DNA from: an uncultured Pelagibacteraceae bacterium | GTDB lineage: Bacteria; Pseudomonadota; Alphaproteobacteria; Pelagibacterales; Pelagibacteraceae | Length of the DNA stretch: 64,000 bases | Reading direction: 5' to 3' | Assembly: GCA_902611405.1 (NCBI GenBank) | Contig: CACLZL010000001.1 | Location: 163,192-227,191, forward strand | Shown: positions 8,260-17,700 of the stretch, one piece after another | How the letters are laid out: each line of letters starts with the position of its first letter | How positions within the stretch are numbered: the first letter of the stretch is position 1 | The notes under the pieces: generated by a model | What the model saw: only the letters and a program-made list of their open reading frames with translations | Told to the model about the DNA's origin: nothing | The model's database searches: none | Program-made: the position numbers and the translations under genes

Positions 8260-9182
8260 GCCTTAAGTTCTTTCCAAAAAGTTTTAGCTAAATTTATCCC
8301 TGATAGATCATAAAGTGTTTTGATTCCAGTTGGAGATGTAACATTTATGTCTCCATTAAGTTTTTGATCTATAAAATCAATTCCTGCAAAAAAAATATTT
8401 TCTTTCATTAAATCTTTTGCAATTAGTTTTGAAACCTTATTTTCTTTACTTGTTAATCTGATATTAGTTGGTTTTGCTCCTTTACTCATATTGCTTAAAA
8501 TCGAACCTTTTTTTGGTACTCTTGAAATTGCACCACATACTTTTCCATTAATAATAAAGACTCTTTTATCTCCTTTACTTATTCTAGGAAGAAATTGCTG
8601 ACACATGATATGATCATTTTTTTTTATAAATTTATTAATTAATTTTGAATTAAATTTAGTTAGTAAATGAATATCATTTCCACTGAAACTATGAATGGGC
8701 TTTAAAATTACTTTTTTGTTTTTTTTGAAAAATTTTTTTATTTCATCCATATTTTGAGTAAAAATAGTAGCAGGCATATATTTTTGATATTTAGATGAAT
8801 ACAATTTTTCAGAAATATTCCTAATTGAGGTGGGGTTATTAATTATTTTAACTTTTCTCTTAATTTTATCCAAAATATATGTTGTTGAAATATACTCAAG
8901 ATTAAAAGGTGGATCTTGGCGAATAAGAAGAAATTTACATTTTGTTAAATCTAAATTTTGTTTTTTTAAGATTTTATAGAATTTTTTTTGTCTATAGTTA
9001 AATTTAATGAAAAAACCCTTGGCTATAACTTTTGAATTAACAACTGATAAGTTTTTTGGATCATAATAAAAAATTTTATATTTTTTATTCTGAATTTCGT
9101 TTGCTAAAAATACACTTGTATCCGTTAAAGGATTTAGTTTAGAAGGATAGTTTCCTTGAATAGCAACAATTTTATTTATCAT
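8256..9182 (-). CDS. gshB: Glutathione synthetase
   Basis: ATP-dependent ligase joining gamma-glutamylcysteine and glycine, 308 residues, close to the usual 315. Family signatures are visible: LIRQDPPFN (about 87-94), NNPTSIRNISEKL, the ATP-grasp strand VILKPIHSFSGNDI, KGDKRVFIINGKVCGAISR, and the metal-site strand DINVTSPTGI near the C-terminus. That last strand has Asp where most family members have Glu. The protein is unusually rich in lysine. It overlaps gshA by 11 bases, making a complete two-step glutathione pathway in one transcription unit. Confidence 0.9.
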   Translation of the reverse strand: MINKIVAIQGNYPSKLNPLTDTSVFLANEIQNKKYKIFYYDPKNLSVVNSKVIAKGFFIKFNYRQKKFYKILKKQNLDLTKCKFLLIRQDPPFNLEYISTTYILDKIKRKVKIINNPTSIRNISEKLYSSKYQKYMPATIFTQNMDEIKKFFKKNKKVILKPIHSFSGNDIHLLTKFNSKLINKFIKKNDHIMCQQFLPRISKGDKRVFIINGKVCGAISRVPKKGSILSNMSKGAKPTNIRLTSKENKVSKLIAKDLMKENIFFAGIDFIDQKLNGDINVTSPTGIKTLYDLSGINLAKTFWKELKA

Positions 9183-10467
9183 ACAATTCGTCTAAATTCT
9201 CATTTTTTGAAAATTTACTAATCATATGATCTGCGTTTGTTGTCTTATTATCAATTACTTTTTGTAGATGGTTTAGAAATATAGTTTCGTTATTACCTTT
9301 TTTACTTAAAACATCTCTATTGTCTAATCCTTTTCTTGAAAGATCTAAAAGCGTAGATGACCAATAAAGAAGATCTTTGCCCATTAATTGAGTATTAAAT
9401 CCCTTTTGTGGTGCTTCTAGATAAGCGTTAATTATTTTATCTTTATCCCATGTTTTAATTAGTTCATGAACTTCATCTAAATTTCCATAAAGCATACCTA
9501 TATTAAAAGCTGGTCCAGAACATAAACAATCCCAACCACAGGTATCCATTGATCTCAATTCAATATATTTTTTAACTCTGTTTTCAGTAAATATCGTACT
9601 TAAGTGAGTTGTTAAGTCTGTTTCGGTTGGAAGTCTTTTTTCAATCTCTCGAATATTTCCTTCCATAAAATCTTTAAAAATATATTTTTTGCCTGAAATA
9701 TATTGATTTTTATTTTGTATAAATAAAATAGGAAATTTAATTACAAAATCAGCATATTTTTCAAAATTCATATTTTCGAAAAATAATTTAGGTAATCCAC
9801 CTCTAGAAGTACTTTGCCATACTTTAGATCTATAAGATAAATAGTTACTATTTTTTTTCTCCACAATTGAGGAATTAGCAAACAAAGCAATTGCAATTGG
9901 AACAATTGAGTTTGCTACTCTAAACTTTTTAACAAAATCTTCCTCTGAGCTAAAATCTATATTTAACTGTGTGCCACATGTTCGATACATCATATCTAAA
10001 CTAAGCTCACCACCTAAAGGCATATCCTTGGTCATCAATTTATATCGTTGTTTAGGATTATTGGGGATTTCATTTAATTTAGATATTGGATCAAATCCTG
10101 CACTTACAATTTTTATATCTAATTTTTTGGTAACTTGTTTTAATTCAAACAAATAATCTTGTGACTCTGCACAAGCTTCATGCATATGATTTAATTTATC
10201 TCCTGATAATTCTATTTGATTGCCTGGTTCAAGGGTTATATTTTTACCACCTTTATTTAGACCAATTATATTTTCTTTTTCAAAAACTGGATTCCAGCCA
10301 AATTCAAGTAAGGCTGTAAACATTTCTTTTATTTTTGGATAATCAACTCTCTTGTTGTCTAATTTATTAAACAGAAACTTTTCATGCTCTATACCAATTT
10401 TAAAATTTTTGGACTCTTTAATACCTGATTTAAAATAATTAATAATTTTTTCTTTTGAATCAATCAT
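9172..10467 (-). CDS. gshA: Glutamate-cysteine ligase, plant/alphaproteobacterial type
   Basis: First enzyme of glutathione synthesis, 431 residues. It matches the plant-type GCS2-like group rather than the enterobacterial GshA: KIGIEHEKFLFN near residue 23, the Glu-rich strand ITLEPGNQIELSG, then MYRTCGTQLNID, WQSTSRGGLPKLFFE and YIELRSMDTCGWDCLC. These are conserved blocks of that group. It is followed directly by gshB with an 11-base overlap. In plants the enzyme is redox-controlled by disulfides; the C-x(3)-C-x-C cluster here is present, but regulation cannot be inferred. Confidence 0.9.
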   Translation of the reverse strand: MIDSKEKIINYFKSGIKESKNFKIGIEHEKFLFNKLDNKRVDYPKIKEMFTALLEFGWNPVFEKENIIGLNKGGKNITLEPGNQIELSGDKLNHMHEACAESQDYLFELKQVTKKLDIKIVSAGFDPISKLNEIPNNPKQRYKLMTKDMPLGGELSLDMMYRTCGTQLNIDFSSEEDFVKKFRVANSIVPIAIALFANSSIVEKKNSNYLSYRSKVWQSTSRGGLPKLFFENMNFEKYADFVIKFPILFIQNKNQYISGKKYIFKDFMEGNIREIEKRLPTETDLTTHLSTIFTENRVKKYIELRSMDTCGWDCLCSGPAFNIGMLYGNLDEVHELIKTWDKDKIINAYLEAPQKGFNTQLMGKDLLYWSSTLLDLSRKGLDNRDVLSKKGNNETIFLNHLQKVIDNKTTNADHMISKFSKNENLDELYDK

Positions 10468-10496
10468 TCGCTGTAAATAGTGATTTATATCTAAAT

Positions 10497-11054
10497 TTAA
10501 AGATAATAATAAGGCTCTTTTGCGAATATTTTTTTAACTAATGGCTTAAAATCATCCAATGACATATTTTTATAATCAGGATCAAAAGAGCATTGGTCAT
10601 ATTTTTCACAAAAATCTATAGTATCTTGATAGTATTTGTGATCTTTAAATTTATCTCTTACATTTCTATCACCACCTAAATGATGAGCGCTGTAGTAAGT
10701 TTGAAAAAGACCATGATGTAGAATGATCCAATAGGTTCTATCCGAAACATAAGGTCTTAGTATGGATGCTGCATATTGAGAATGATTCATTGGTGCTAGA
10801 TCATCTCCAATATCATGTAGTAATGTTGCAACAACCATTTCATCACTTTCTTTATTTTTAAAAGCTCTTGTTGCAGCTTGTAATGAATGTTCTAGTCTAG
10901 TAACTTTGTAACCTTCTAAAGTCGTAGTTTGTTTAGATAAATAACTTAAAATTCTCTCAGCTGTTTGTCTCTCAAATTTTTTTTCAAATTTTTCAAGAAG
11001 TTCATAATCTTCTTTAGTGCCGTTTTTCATTTCAGTAAAATTTACCGTTTTCAT
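10497..11054 (-). CDS. HD-domain protein (PhnZ/TmpB-like fold, possible oxygenase or phosphohydrolase)
   Basis: A 185-residue single-domain HD protein. Metal ligands are visible as RLEHSLQAA (His 56), LLHDIGDD (His-Asp 80-81), NHSQYAA (His 91) and ILHHGLFQ (113-114), with a late Asp-rich segment. Order and spacing resemble the small HD proteins that include the mixed-valence di-iron oxygenases PhnZ and TmpB, as well as ordinary phosphohydrolases. It starts 3 bases downstream of purF on the same strand, with gshA following 29 bases later. No phosphonate genes are nearby, so the substrate is open. Confidence 0.75.
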   Translation of the reverse strand: MKTVNFTEMKNGTKEDYELLEKFEKKFERQTAERILSYLSKQTTTLEGYKVTRLEHSLQAATRAFKNKESDEMVVATLLHDIGDDLAPMNHSQYAASILRPYVSDRTYWIILHHGLFQTYYSAHHLGGDRNVRDKFKDHKYYQDTIDFCEKYDQCSFDPDYKNMSLDDFKPLVKKIFAKEPYYYL

Positions 11055-11057
11055 AAT

Positions 11058-12539
11058 TTAATTATTTGATCCAGTACTTAATAAAGATAATTGAGTTATT
11101 TTATTATCTCCTAATTCATCTACTAATTTGACAGGATATTCACCAGTAAAATAATGGTCTGTTAATTGAGGATAAGCTTCATTTCTTTTTTCAAAACCAA
11201 TAGCTTTATATAATCCTTGGATTGATAAAAATCTTAAAGATTTAGCTCCAATATATTCACATATTTCATCATTATTTTTATTTGCTGCTAACAACTCTTT
11301 TTTAGTTGGTGTGTCTACACCATAGAAATCTGGATATCTTATTTCAGGGCATGCAATTTTAACATGAACTTCTTTTGCACCCGCGTCGTAAAGCATTTTA
11401 ACAATTTTGTAAGATGTTGTTCCTCGAACAAGAGAGTCATCAATAAGAATTATTTTTTTATTTTTAATTGTTGTTTGATTAGCATTTAATTTTAATTTTA
11501 CACCCAAGCTTCTAATTTTCTGGCTTGGTTCGATGAAAGTTCTTCCAACATAATGATTTCTAATTAATCCATGTTCAAAATTCATCTTTAATTCTTGAGC
11601 AAAACCCATAGCAGCAGCATTTCCAGAATCTGGTACTGGAACCACTATATCTGCGTCTGTATCATTTTCTTTTGCAAGCTCTCTTCCAATATTTTTTCTG
11701 TGTTCATATGCTGTTTTACCTCCAATTAGACTATCTGGTCTTGAAAAATAAATATACTCAAATACACAAGGCCTTACTTTTTTTGCAGGGAATGGTTTAA
11801 TACTTTTCATTTTATTATTTTCAATTAAAACTATCTCACCATTTTCAACTTCTCTCATAAATTTTGCACCAATAATGTCAAATGCACAAGTTTCTGATGC
11901 TAAGACATAACTATTACCAAGCTTACCAATAACAAGAGGTCTAATTCCATAGGGATCTCTAACTCCGATTAATGAGTTCTGTGTCAACATAACTAGAGCA
12001 TAACCACCTTGAATTTGAAAAATTGCATCAATTACTTTGTCAATAGTTTTTGATCTTTTTGATTTAGCAATTAACTGAACAATAGTTTCAGTATCTGAAG
12101 TTGTGTAAAAGATAGCTCCATTTTGGACTAGCTTATTTCTCAAATATATTGAATTAGTGAGATTTCCATTATGTGCAACTCCAATTCCACCTGCGTTGGT
12201 GTCAGCAAAAAAGGGCTGAATATTTCTTAATATATTGTTTCCTGTAGTGCTGTATCTATTATGGCCAATTGCATAATTTCCCTTAAGATTATTAAGCACT
12301 TTTTCTTTGTTGAAATTATCACCAACTAAACCAAATCTTTTTTCCGAATAATATTTTTCTCCATCAAAAGTAACTATTCCACAACCTTCTTGACCTCTAT
12401 GTTGTAGAGCATGCAGACCAAGTGCAGTCAGAGCTGACGCATCTTTGTTATTGCTTATACCAAAAACACCACATTCTTCTTTTAATCTAGGATTATAATT
12501 CTGTAATTTTTTCTTTAGATTCTTGATATGTTTTTTCAT
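11058..12539 (-). CDS. purF: Amidophosphoribosyltransferase
   Basis: The committing step of purine synthesis: glutamine plus PRPP gives phosphoribosylamine. The 493-residue protein carries a 22-residue leader before Cys 23 (EECGVFGI), the N-terminal nucleophile expected to be exposed by processing. RHNRYSTTG-type substrate loops follow (GHNRYSTTGN), and the PRPP-binding motif is IILIDDSLVRGTT in the C-terminal half. Its first 47 bases lie inside the end of cvpA, the same cvpA-purF pairing as in enterobacteria. purM and purN are about 18 kb away in the same window. Confidence 0.96.
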   Translation of the reverse strand: MKKHIKNLKKKLQNYNPRLKEECGVFGISNNKDASALTALGLHALQHRGQEGCGIVTFDGEKYYSEKRFGLVGDNFNKEKVLNNLKGNYAIGHNRYSTTGNNILRNIQPFFADTNAGGIGVAHNGNLTNSIYLRNKLVQNGAIFYTTSDTETIVQLIAKSKRSKTIDKVIDAIFQIQGGYALVMLTQNSLIGVRDPYGIRPLVIGKLGNSYVLASETCAFDIIGAKFMREVENGEIVLIENNKMKSIKPFPAKKVRPCVFEYIYFSRPDSLIGGKTAYEHRKNIGRELAKENDTDADIVVPVPDSGNAAAMGFAQELKMNFEHGLIRNHYVGRTFIEPSQKIRSLGVKLKLNANQTTIKNKKIILIDDSLVRGTTSYKIVKMLYDAGAKEVHVKIACPEIRYPDFYGVDTPTKKELLAANKNNDEICEYIGAKSLRFLSIQGLYKAIGFEKRNEAYPQLTDHYFTGEYPVKLVDELGDNKITQLSLLSTGSNN

Positions 12540-13038
12540 TAGGAAATTCTTTTATCAGATAACTACTACCTTTTTCTAAATATGGAAAGATGTATGATTT
12601 GTCAAAATTTATTGGCCATTTATCATAATTATATACGATATGAACACCTGAAAAGATACAAACAGAAATAATGTAAGCTCTTATAAAACCAAAAAAGAAT
12701 CCAAATGTAGTATCCAAGCCACCGATTCCCGTGTATTTGACTGCTTTACTGATTCCTTTATTAACTAATAAAACTAAAAAGATAACAACCACAAATATTA
12801 CTATTCCCAAAACAACATCGAGCACATACTCATTATCAATTATATCTTTTACATATGGTTTAATTTTTGGAAACAGAATTAGTGTAATTATGTATGCCAG
12901 CAACCATTTAGCCATTGAAAGAATACTTAAAATGAAACCTTTTTTATAACAATTAATCAAAGATAGAATTGTTAAAATTAAATATATTAAATCAATTATT
13001 GATGTTGCTTTATAAAAATCTTTAATGATTTCTAACAT
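12493..13038 (-). CDS. cvpA: CvpA family membrane protein
   Basis: A 181-residue protein with four hydrophobic helices in the first 125 residues and a soluble C-terminal tail, typical of CvpA (colicin V production protein). YKKGFILSILSMAKWLLAYI at residues 33-52 and LDTTFGFFFGFIRAYIIS match the family's conserved G-F/G-x-x-x-G features. It sits directly upstream of purF with an unusually large 47-base overlap, so the two are translationally linked. Its start codon shares one base with the stop of the upstream exporter (TAATG). The molecular role of CvpA is not settled. Confidence 0.85.
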   Translation of the reverse strand: MLEIIKDFYKATSIIDLIYLILTILSLINCYKKGFILSILSMAKWLLAYIITLILFPKIKPYVKDIIDNEYVLDVVLGIVIFVVVIFLVLLVNKGISKAVKYTGIGGLDTTFGFFFGFIRAYIISVCIFSGVHIVYNYDKWPINFDKSYIFPYLEKGSSYLIKEFPNEKTYQESKEKITEL

Positions 13039-15437
13039 TAAGATGATTTGCCAAAAGGTTTAATAATGCAGATTAATGCAGGTAAGAGAGTCAATACTGA
13101 TATCATAGCCAACAACATAGCTAGTCCAGTAAAAACACCAAAATAAATTGTTGGAATAAATTTTGACAACACTAAAATTGAAAATCCAAAAACAATCGTA
13201 ATTGAAGTGTTTAGTATAGCTACTCCAACGGTTGAATGACACCTTTTTAATGTCTTGTTGTAATCTTTTATTTTATAGAATTCTTCTTTAAATCTGTAAA
13301 TATAGTGAATACTATTATCTACTGCAATTCCTATTGTAATTGCTGCAATAGTTATAGTCATCATATCCAAAGGTATTCCTAACAATCCAATTATTCCTAG
13401 TATAAAAAAAGCAGCAATAAAATTTGGCACAACACCAATTAATGAAAGCTTAATATTTCTAAATAGGATTATGAACATTGAAAATATTCCAATCATAACT
13501 AATCCCAATGTTAAAATTTGAGATTTAAACAAGCTTTGCAATAAATTATTAAATAATATTAATACACCTGCTAATTTATAATCATTTTCTTCTAAACCAA
13601 ATTTATCTTTCAAATCAAAATTGATTTTGTTAATCAAATCATTTCTTCTTAAATTTTCCTGAGAATCTATTATTCTTAAACTAATTCTAGCTTCATTATC
13701 TTTGATTGAAAGATAGGGATCAATGATTTCAGTTTTAATACTCTCAGGAATTTTGGAGTAAAGCACTCCCATTTCTAAAGTTCCTAAAGGCTTGTTGTTA
13801 TTTAATTGAGTAGCAACTTCAATAATAGATGAAAAAGATAGAACTTTTCCAATTTCAGGTAAGCTATCAAGGTAATTGTGAACAGAAGTTATCAAATCAA
13901 TTTTATCTTTGGTAAACCAATATTTTTCATCATTATTCTCTTCTTCTTCATCACCCCAATCATCAAACTCATCATCTTCTTTAGATTTTTTTACTTTTTC
14001 TTTCTTTGGAAACTTTATAATAACCTCCAAAGGAGTGGTTCCACCTAGTTCTTCATCTATAAGCTTCATACCCTTATAAATTTCAGTATTCTTATTAAAG
14101 TAATTTATAAAACTATTTTCAACTTCAAGCTTACTTATTCCAACAATACTGAATATTATAATTATTCCTGTTACTAAGAAGATTGAGTTTTTATTATTAA
14201 GAGAAATCAGACTAAGTAAATTTGTAATTTTTGATTTCTGTTCTCTTTTAACTGAAATATTATTTGTGGGTGCAAAGTTTAAAAGGGTAGGTAGCAAAGT
14301 AAATGTAATAATAAATGATGTAATTAATCCAAAAGTCATCATCCAACCAAAATCAATAATTGGTTTTATTTCACTAAAAATAAGAGATAAGAATGCAAAA
14401 ATTGTTGTCAAGACAGTATAAAGTATTGGCCAAAACATTTTTGAAGTAGTTAAGGAAATAATTTCAAAATTATTTTTTAATGGAAAATCTTTTTTAAGCT
14501 GAAGAAATCTAGTACTCATGTGAATATTCATTGCCATTGTTAAAATCAACATAAGTGCAATAAAATTTGATGAGATTACTGTAACCTTCCATCCAAGTAA
14601 TCCAAGTAACCCCATCATAATTATTACAGAAAAAAGACAACTACTTATAGGAACTATAATCCAAAGAAGGTTTCTAAAAACAAACCATAAAGTAGCAATT
14701 ATAAATAATAGAACCCCCAAACCAAAAACTATTATATCACTTTTGATAAAAGTCATCATATCATCAGCAATCATTGGTATTCCTCCAAGATAAATTTTTC
14801 CAACATCACCATAACTTTGGATAACTTGTCTTATTTCTAAAATATTCTGATGGTTTTGTTTCTTGATTTGATCTTTAATTAGTTCAATTTCTTCTTTTGA
14901 TTTATTTTCTACATTTTCTAATTTCTCAAACTGTTTAATGTTAACAATAATTCCACTAGTTTTACCGTCTTCACTAATTACAAAATTTCTAAAAACAGGA
15001 CTATTTAAAATTTCTTTAAAGCCTCGATTTCTATCAACATCTTCATCTTTTAATGTTTTGAAGTTGTTCAGTCTTTCTTGTAGAGGAGTATCTGAATTGT
15101 TTAGAAGTGGAATATCTAGTAATGTAATTACACTATGGACCCAGTCTAGGCTTTGAATTTTATATTTTAAACTTAATAAATTATTAATTGATGAGTCAGT
15201 TACCATTCCCTCATTGGGAGTATAAGTAAGAATTAAAAATTCTTTACTTCCATATCTTTCAGATATTTCTTTCAGATATGCTAAATCTGGATCACCCTCT
15301 ATCAATAGAGTTTCTGACGAAGCATCTAATCTAAAATTTTTTGAATAGTAACCAAAACTTAAAATAGCAATAATTAACAACACAAATATTGCTTTAGGAT
15401 TTTTAAGGATAACGTTTTGATAAAAATGAGCTATCAT
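13038..15437 (-). CDS. RND superfamily (MMPL-type) exporter
   Basis: A 799-residue transporter made of two RND repeats. Each has one N-terminal helix, a large periplasmic loop and a cluster of five helices (about 230-390 and 640-795). The block GLGVLLFIIATLWFVFRNL and the AIGIAVDNSIHYIYRFKEEF segment, with its Asp in the membrane, match the MMPL/patched-like RND group (COG1033) of lipid or hydrophobic-compound exporters. The second periplasmic loop carries a highly acidic insert (DDEFDDWGDEEEENNDE, about 488-504). It sits between dnaB and cvpA. No membrane-fusion partner is nearby. Substrate unknown. Confidence 0.85.
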   Translation of the reverse strand: MIAHFYQNVILKNPKAIFVLLIIAILSFGYYSKNFRLDASSETLLIEGDPDLAYLKEISERYGSKEFLILTYTPNEGMVTDSSINNLLSLKYKIQSLDWVHSVITLLDIPLLNNSDTPLQERLNNFKTLKDEDVDRNRGFKEILNSPVFRNFVISEDGKTSGIIVNIKQFEKLENVENKSKEEIELIKDQIKKQNHQNILEIRQVIQSYGDVGKIYLGGIPMIADDMMTFIKSDIIVFGLGVLLFIIATLWFVFRNLLWIIVPISSCLFSVIIMMGLLGLLGWKVTVISSNFIALMLILTMAMNIHMSTRFLQLKKDFPLKNNFEIISLTTSKMFWPILYTVLTTIFAFLSLIFSEIKPIIDFGWMMTFGLITSFIITFTLLPTLLNFAPTNNISVKREQKSKITNLLSLISLNNKNSIFLVTGIIIIFSIVGISKLEVENSFINYFNKNTEIYKGMKLIDEELGGTTPLEVIIKFPKKEKVKKSKEDDEFDDWGDEEEENNDEKYWFTKDKIDLITSVHNYLDSLPEIGKVLSFSSIIEVATQLNNNKPLGTLEMGVLYSKIPESIKTEIIDPYLSIKDNEARISLRIIDSQENLRRNDLINKINFDLKDKFGLEENDYKLAGVLILFNNLLQSLFKSQILTLGLVMIGIFSMFIILFRNIKLSLIGVVPNFIAAFFILGIIGLLGIPLDMMTITIAAITIGIAVDNSIHYIYRFKEEFYKIKDYNKTLKRCHSTVGVAILNTSITIVFGFSILVLSKFIPTIYFGVFTGLAMLLAMISVLTLLPALICIIKPFGKSS

Positions 15438-15458
15438 TCAAGCTCTTTATATTGGAAT

Positions 15459-16898
15459 TTAACTTAATTGAGTATCCTTAAATTTTGTAAATCTTTCCTC
15501 AAATTCAAGAGTTACATTACCAATAGGACCATGTCTTTGTTTTCCAATTATAATTTGAGCTAAATGAGCAACTTCATTCATTTTTGCCTGCCACTCAGCA
15601 TGCTCAACTGTTGCCTCTCTTGGTTCTTTTCTTGAAAGATAATATCCTTCTCTATAAACAAACATTACAACGTCGGCATCTTGTTCAATAGAACCTGATT
15701 CTCTCAAGTCTGATAATTGAGGTTTGTGATCATCTCTTTGTTCTACTTGTCTAGATAATTGAGAAAGAGCTACAACAGGTACAGAAAGTTCTTTAGCGAT
15801 AGCTTTAAGACCTTGTGTTATTTGAGAAATTTCTTGTACTCGTCCATCTCTATTGTTTAGAGAGCCACGCATTAATTGAATATAATCTACCAAAATCATA
15901 TCAAGACCATGAAGTCTTTTTATTCTTCTTGCTCTATTACTTAATGCAGCAACACTGATAGCGGGTGTTTCATCTATATAAAGTGGGAGATCAGCAATAT
16001 CTTTTGACGTTTCTATAAATTTATCAAATTGATCGTCAGTTATTCTTCCTCTTCTAATGAAGTCCGAACTTATTCTAGCTTGCTCAGAAATTATCCTTGT
16101 GGATAACTGTTCAGAAGACATTTCAAGTGAAAAAAATGCTATGGTTGATTGTTTTCCACTATCTTGTAATTTTTTAGCAGCATTATAAGCAATATTAGTT
16201 GCAAGCGAAGTTTTACCCATCGATGGACGACCCGCAATAATAATTAAATCTGATTGATGTAATCCACCTAGTTTATTATCTAAATCTGTTAAGCCTGTCG
16301 GAACTCCTACTATGCCTTCTTCATTTTTAAAAGCAGCTTGAGCCATTTCTATTGTTTGCTTCATAGCATCATCAAATTTTACCAAAGAAGTGTTAGAAGA
16401 ACCTTTTTCAGCTAAATCAAATAAAAGTTTTTCGGTATCTTCAATGATAGATTGACCGTCTTTATCTAGGTCCGTTATTTTTGCATTATCTGCTGCTTGT
16501 TCAGAAATTTTTATAAGCTCACGTCTTACAAACATATCGTAAATAATTTTGGCATACTCAATTGCCTGTCTTACAGATGTAGAGAATTTAGTAATTTTAA
16601 CTAAATATTCCGAAACATTAATATCATCTTTTTCATTTTTAAAATAATTTTTTAAAGTTATTGGATTTGCAAGCATCCCTTTAAAAATCATACTTCTTAT
16701 TGCATTAAAAATTTTTTGATGCATTGGATCAAAAAATTTATCACCAAAAGTAGCTTGAATTTCAGGATCTAAAATAAGACTTATTTCATCATATATTTCA
16801 TTATTTACTAAAAGAGATCCAATGACAGCCTGTTCTGCTTCAATATTATTTGGTAATTCTTTGATTTGATCTTTTACAATACTTAGGTTGTTTTCCAT
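15459..16898 (-). CDS. dnaB: Replicative DNA helicase
   Basis: The hexameric helicase that unwinds the replication fork, 479 residues, a normal length. The N-terminal collar domain starts LPNNIEAEQAVIGSLL. The RecA-like motor has Walker A GRPSMGKTS (223-231), followed by IAFFSLEMSSEQLSTR, LDMILVDYIQLM (Walker B region) and VVALSQLSRQVEQRDDHKPQLSDLRESGSIEQDAD. No intein is present. It follows rplI after 69 bases, matching the common rpsF-rpsR-rplI-dnaB order. Confidence 0.97.
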   Translation of the reverse strand: MENNLSIVKDQIKELPNNIEAEQAVIGSLLVNNEIYDEISLILDPEIQATFGDKFFDPMHQKIFNAIRSMIFKGMLANPITLKNYFKNEKDDINVSEYLVKITKFSTSVRQAIEYAKIIYDMFVRRELIKISEQAADNAKITDLDKDGQSIIEDTEKLLFDLAEKGSSNTSLVKFDDAMKQTIEMAQAAFKNEEGIVGVPTGLTDLDNKLGGLHQSDLIIIAGRPSMGKTSLATNIAYNAAKKLQDSGKQSTIAFFSLEMSSEQLSTRIISEQARISSDFIRRGRITDDQFDKFIETSKDIADLPLYIDETPAISVAALSNRARRIKRLHGLDMILVDYIQLMRGSLNNRDGRVQEISQITQGLKAIAKELSVPVVALSQLSRQVEQRDDHKPQLSDLRESGSIEQDADVVMFVYREGYYLSRKEPREATVEHAEWQAKMNEVAHLAQIIIGKQRHGPIGNVTLEFEERFTKFKDTQLS

Positions 16899-16967
16899 TA
16901 AAAATAATTTACATGAAAACGGATTGAATTAAATTGTAAATTGGTGCTGGGGAAAAGACTGTATAAT

Positions 16968-17426
16968 TTATTGAATTGTATCAGCTGATGAAACATTCAT
17001 AGTAATTTCAGCGTCAACTTCAGAGTGTAAAGAAATTTTAACTTTAAATTTTCCTAATGCTTTTATTTCTTCAACTGGTTGTATCATTGAGGGCTTGATA
17101 TCAATTTTATTTTCTTGTTGAATAAGTTTGGAAATTTCAGTTGGTTTAACAGACCCATATAATTCATTATTTTCTGTACTTAGTTTTTTAACTAAATATT
17201 CTTTGCCATTTATTTGTTCAGCAATTTGAGAGGCTTCTTTTTTCTTTTCGTTATCTTTTTTTGATAACTCAGCTTTCATTTTTTCAACTTCTTTTATATT
17301 TTCTTTTGATGCATAAAGAGCTTTTTTATTAGCTATTAAAAAGTTTCTTGCAAAGCCTCTTTTGACATCTATCACCTCACCAATAGATCCAATTCTTTTC
17401 ACGTTTTCTAATAAAATTACTTTCAT
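16968..17426 (-). CDS. rplI: 50S ribosomal protein bL9
   Basis: A 152-residue large-subunit protein that binds 23S rRNA. The N-terminal domain shows the family signature MKVILLENVKRIGSIGEVIDVKRGFARNFLI, followed by a long charged connecting helix and a C-terminal domain beginning around residue 80. It starts 1 base after the rpsR stop in the ribosomal operon rpsF-rpsR-rplI. Confidence 0.97.
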   Translation of the reverse strand: MKVILLENVKRIGSIGEVIDVKRGFARNFLIANKKALYASKENIKEVEKMKAELSKKDNEKKKEASQIAEQINGKEYLVKKLSTENNELYGSVKPTEISKLIQQENKIDIKPSMIQPVEEIKALGKFKVKISLHSEVDAEITMNVSSADTIQ

Positions 17427-17427
17427 T

Positions 17428-17700
17428 TTATAATAGCGCTAAGTTTCTTGCTCTTTTGATTGAAAGAGAGAGTTCTCTTTGTTTCTTTTGTGACACATTT
17501 GTAATTCTTGAAGGTAAAATTTTACCATTTTCAGAAACATACTTTTTCAAGAGTTTAATATTTTTATAATCTACTTCGGGAGCACCTTTTACTGATAAAG
17601 GACAAGTTTTTTTAAATTTATATTTATTTGGTTGAAAAATACTTAATTTTGCAAAGTTACTTTGCTTACCTTTTTTATTTCCACTTTGTCTTTTCGGCAT
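17428..17700 (-). CDS. rpsR: 30S ribosomal protein bS18
   Basis: A 90-residue small-subunit protein. The core [24 protein letters not shown], followed by a [19 protein letters not shown] ending, is diagnostic of S18, which binds next to S6 on the platform of 16S rRNA. The N-terminal extension ([17 protein letters not shown]) is basic. Its start codon shares a base with the rpsF stop, giving tight coupling with its partner S6. Confidence 0.97.
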   Translation of the reverse strand: MPKRQSGNKKGKQSNFAKLSIFQPNKYKFKKTCPLSVKGAPEVDYKNIKLLKKYVSENGKILPSRITNVSQKKQRELSLSIKRARNLALL

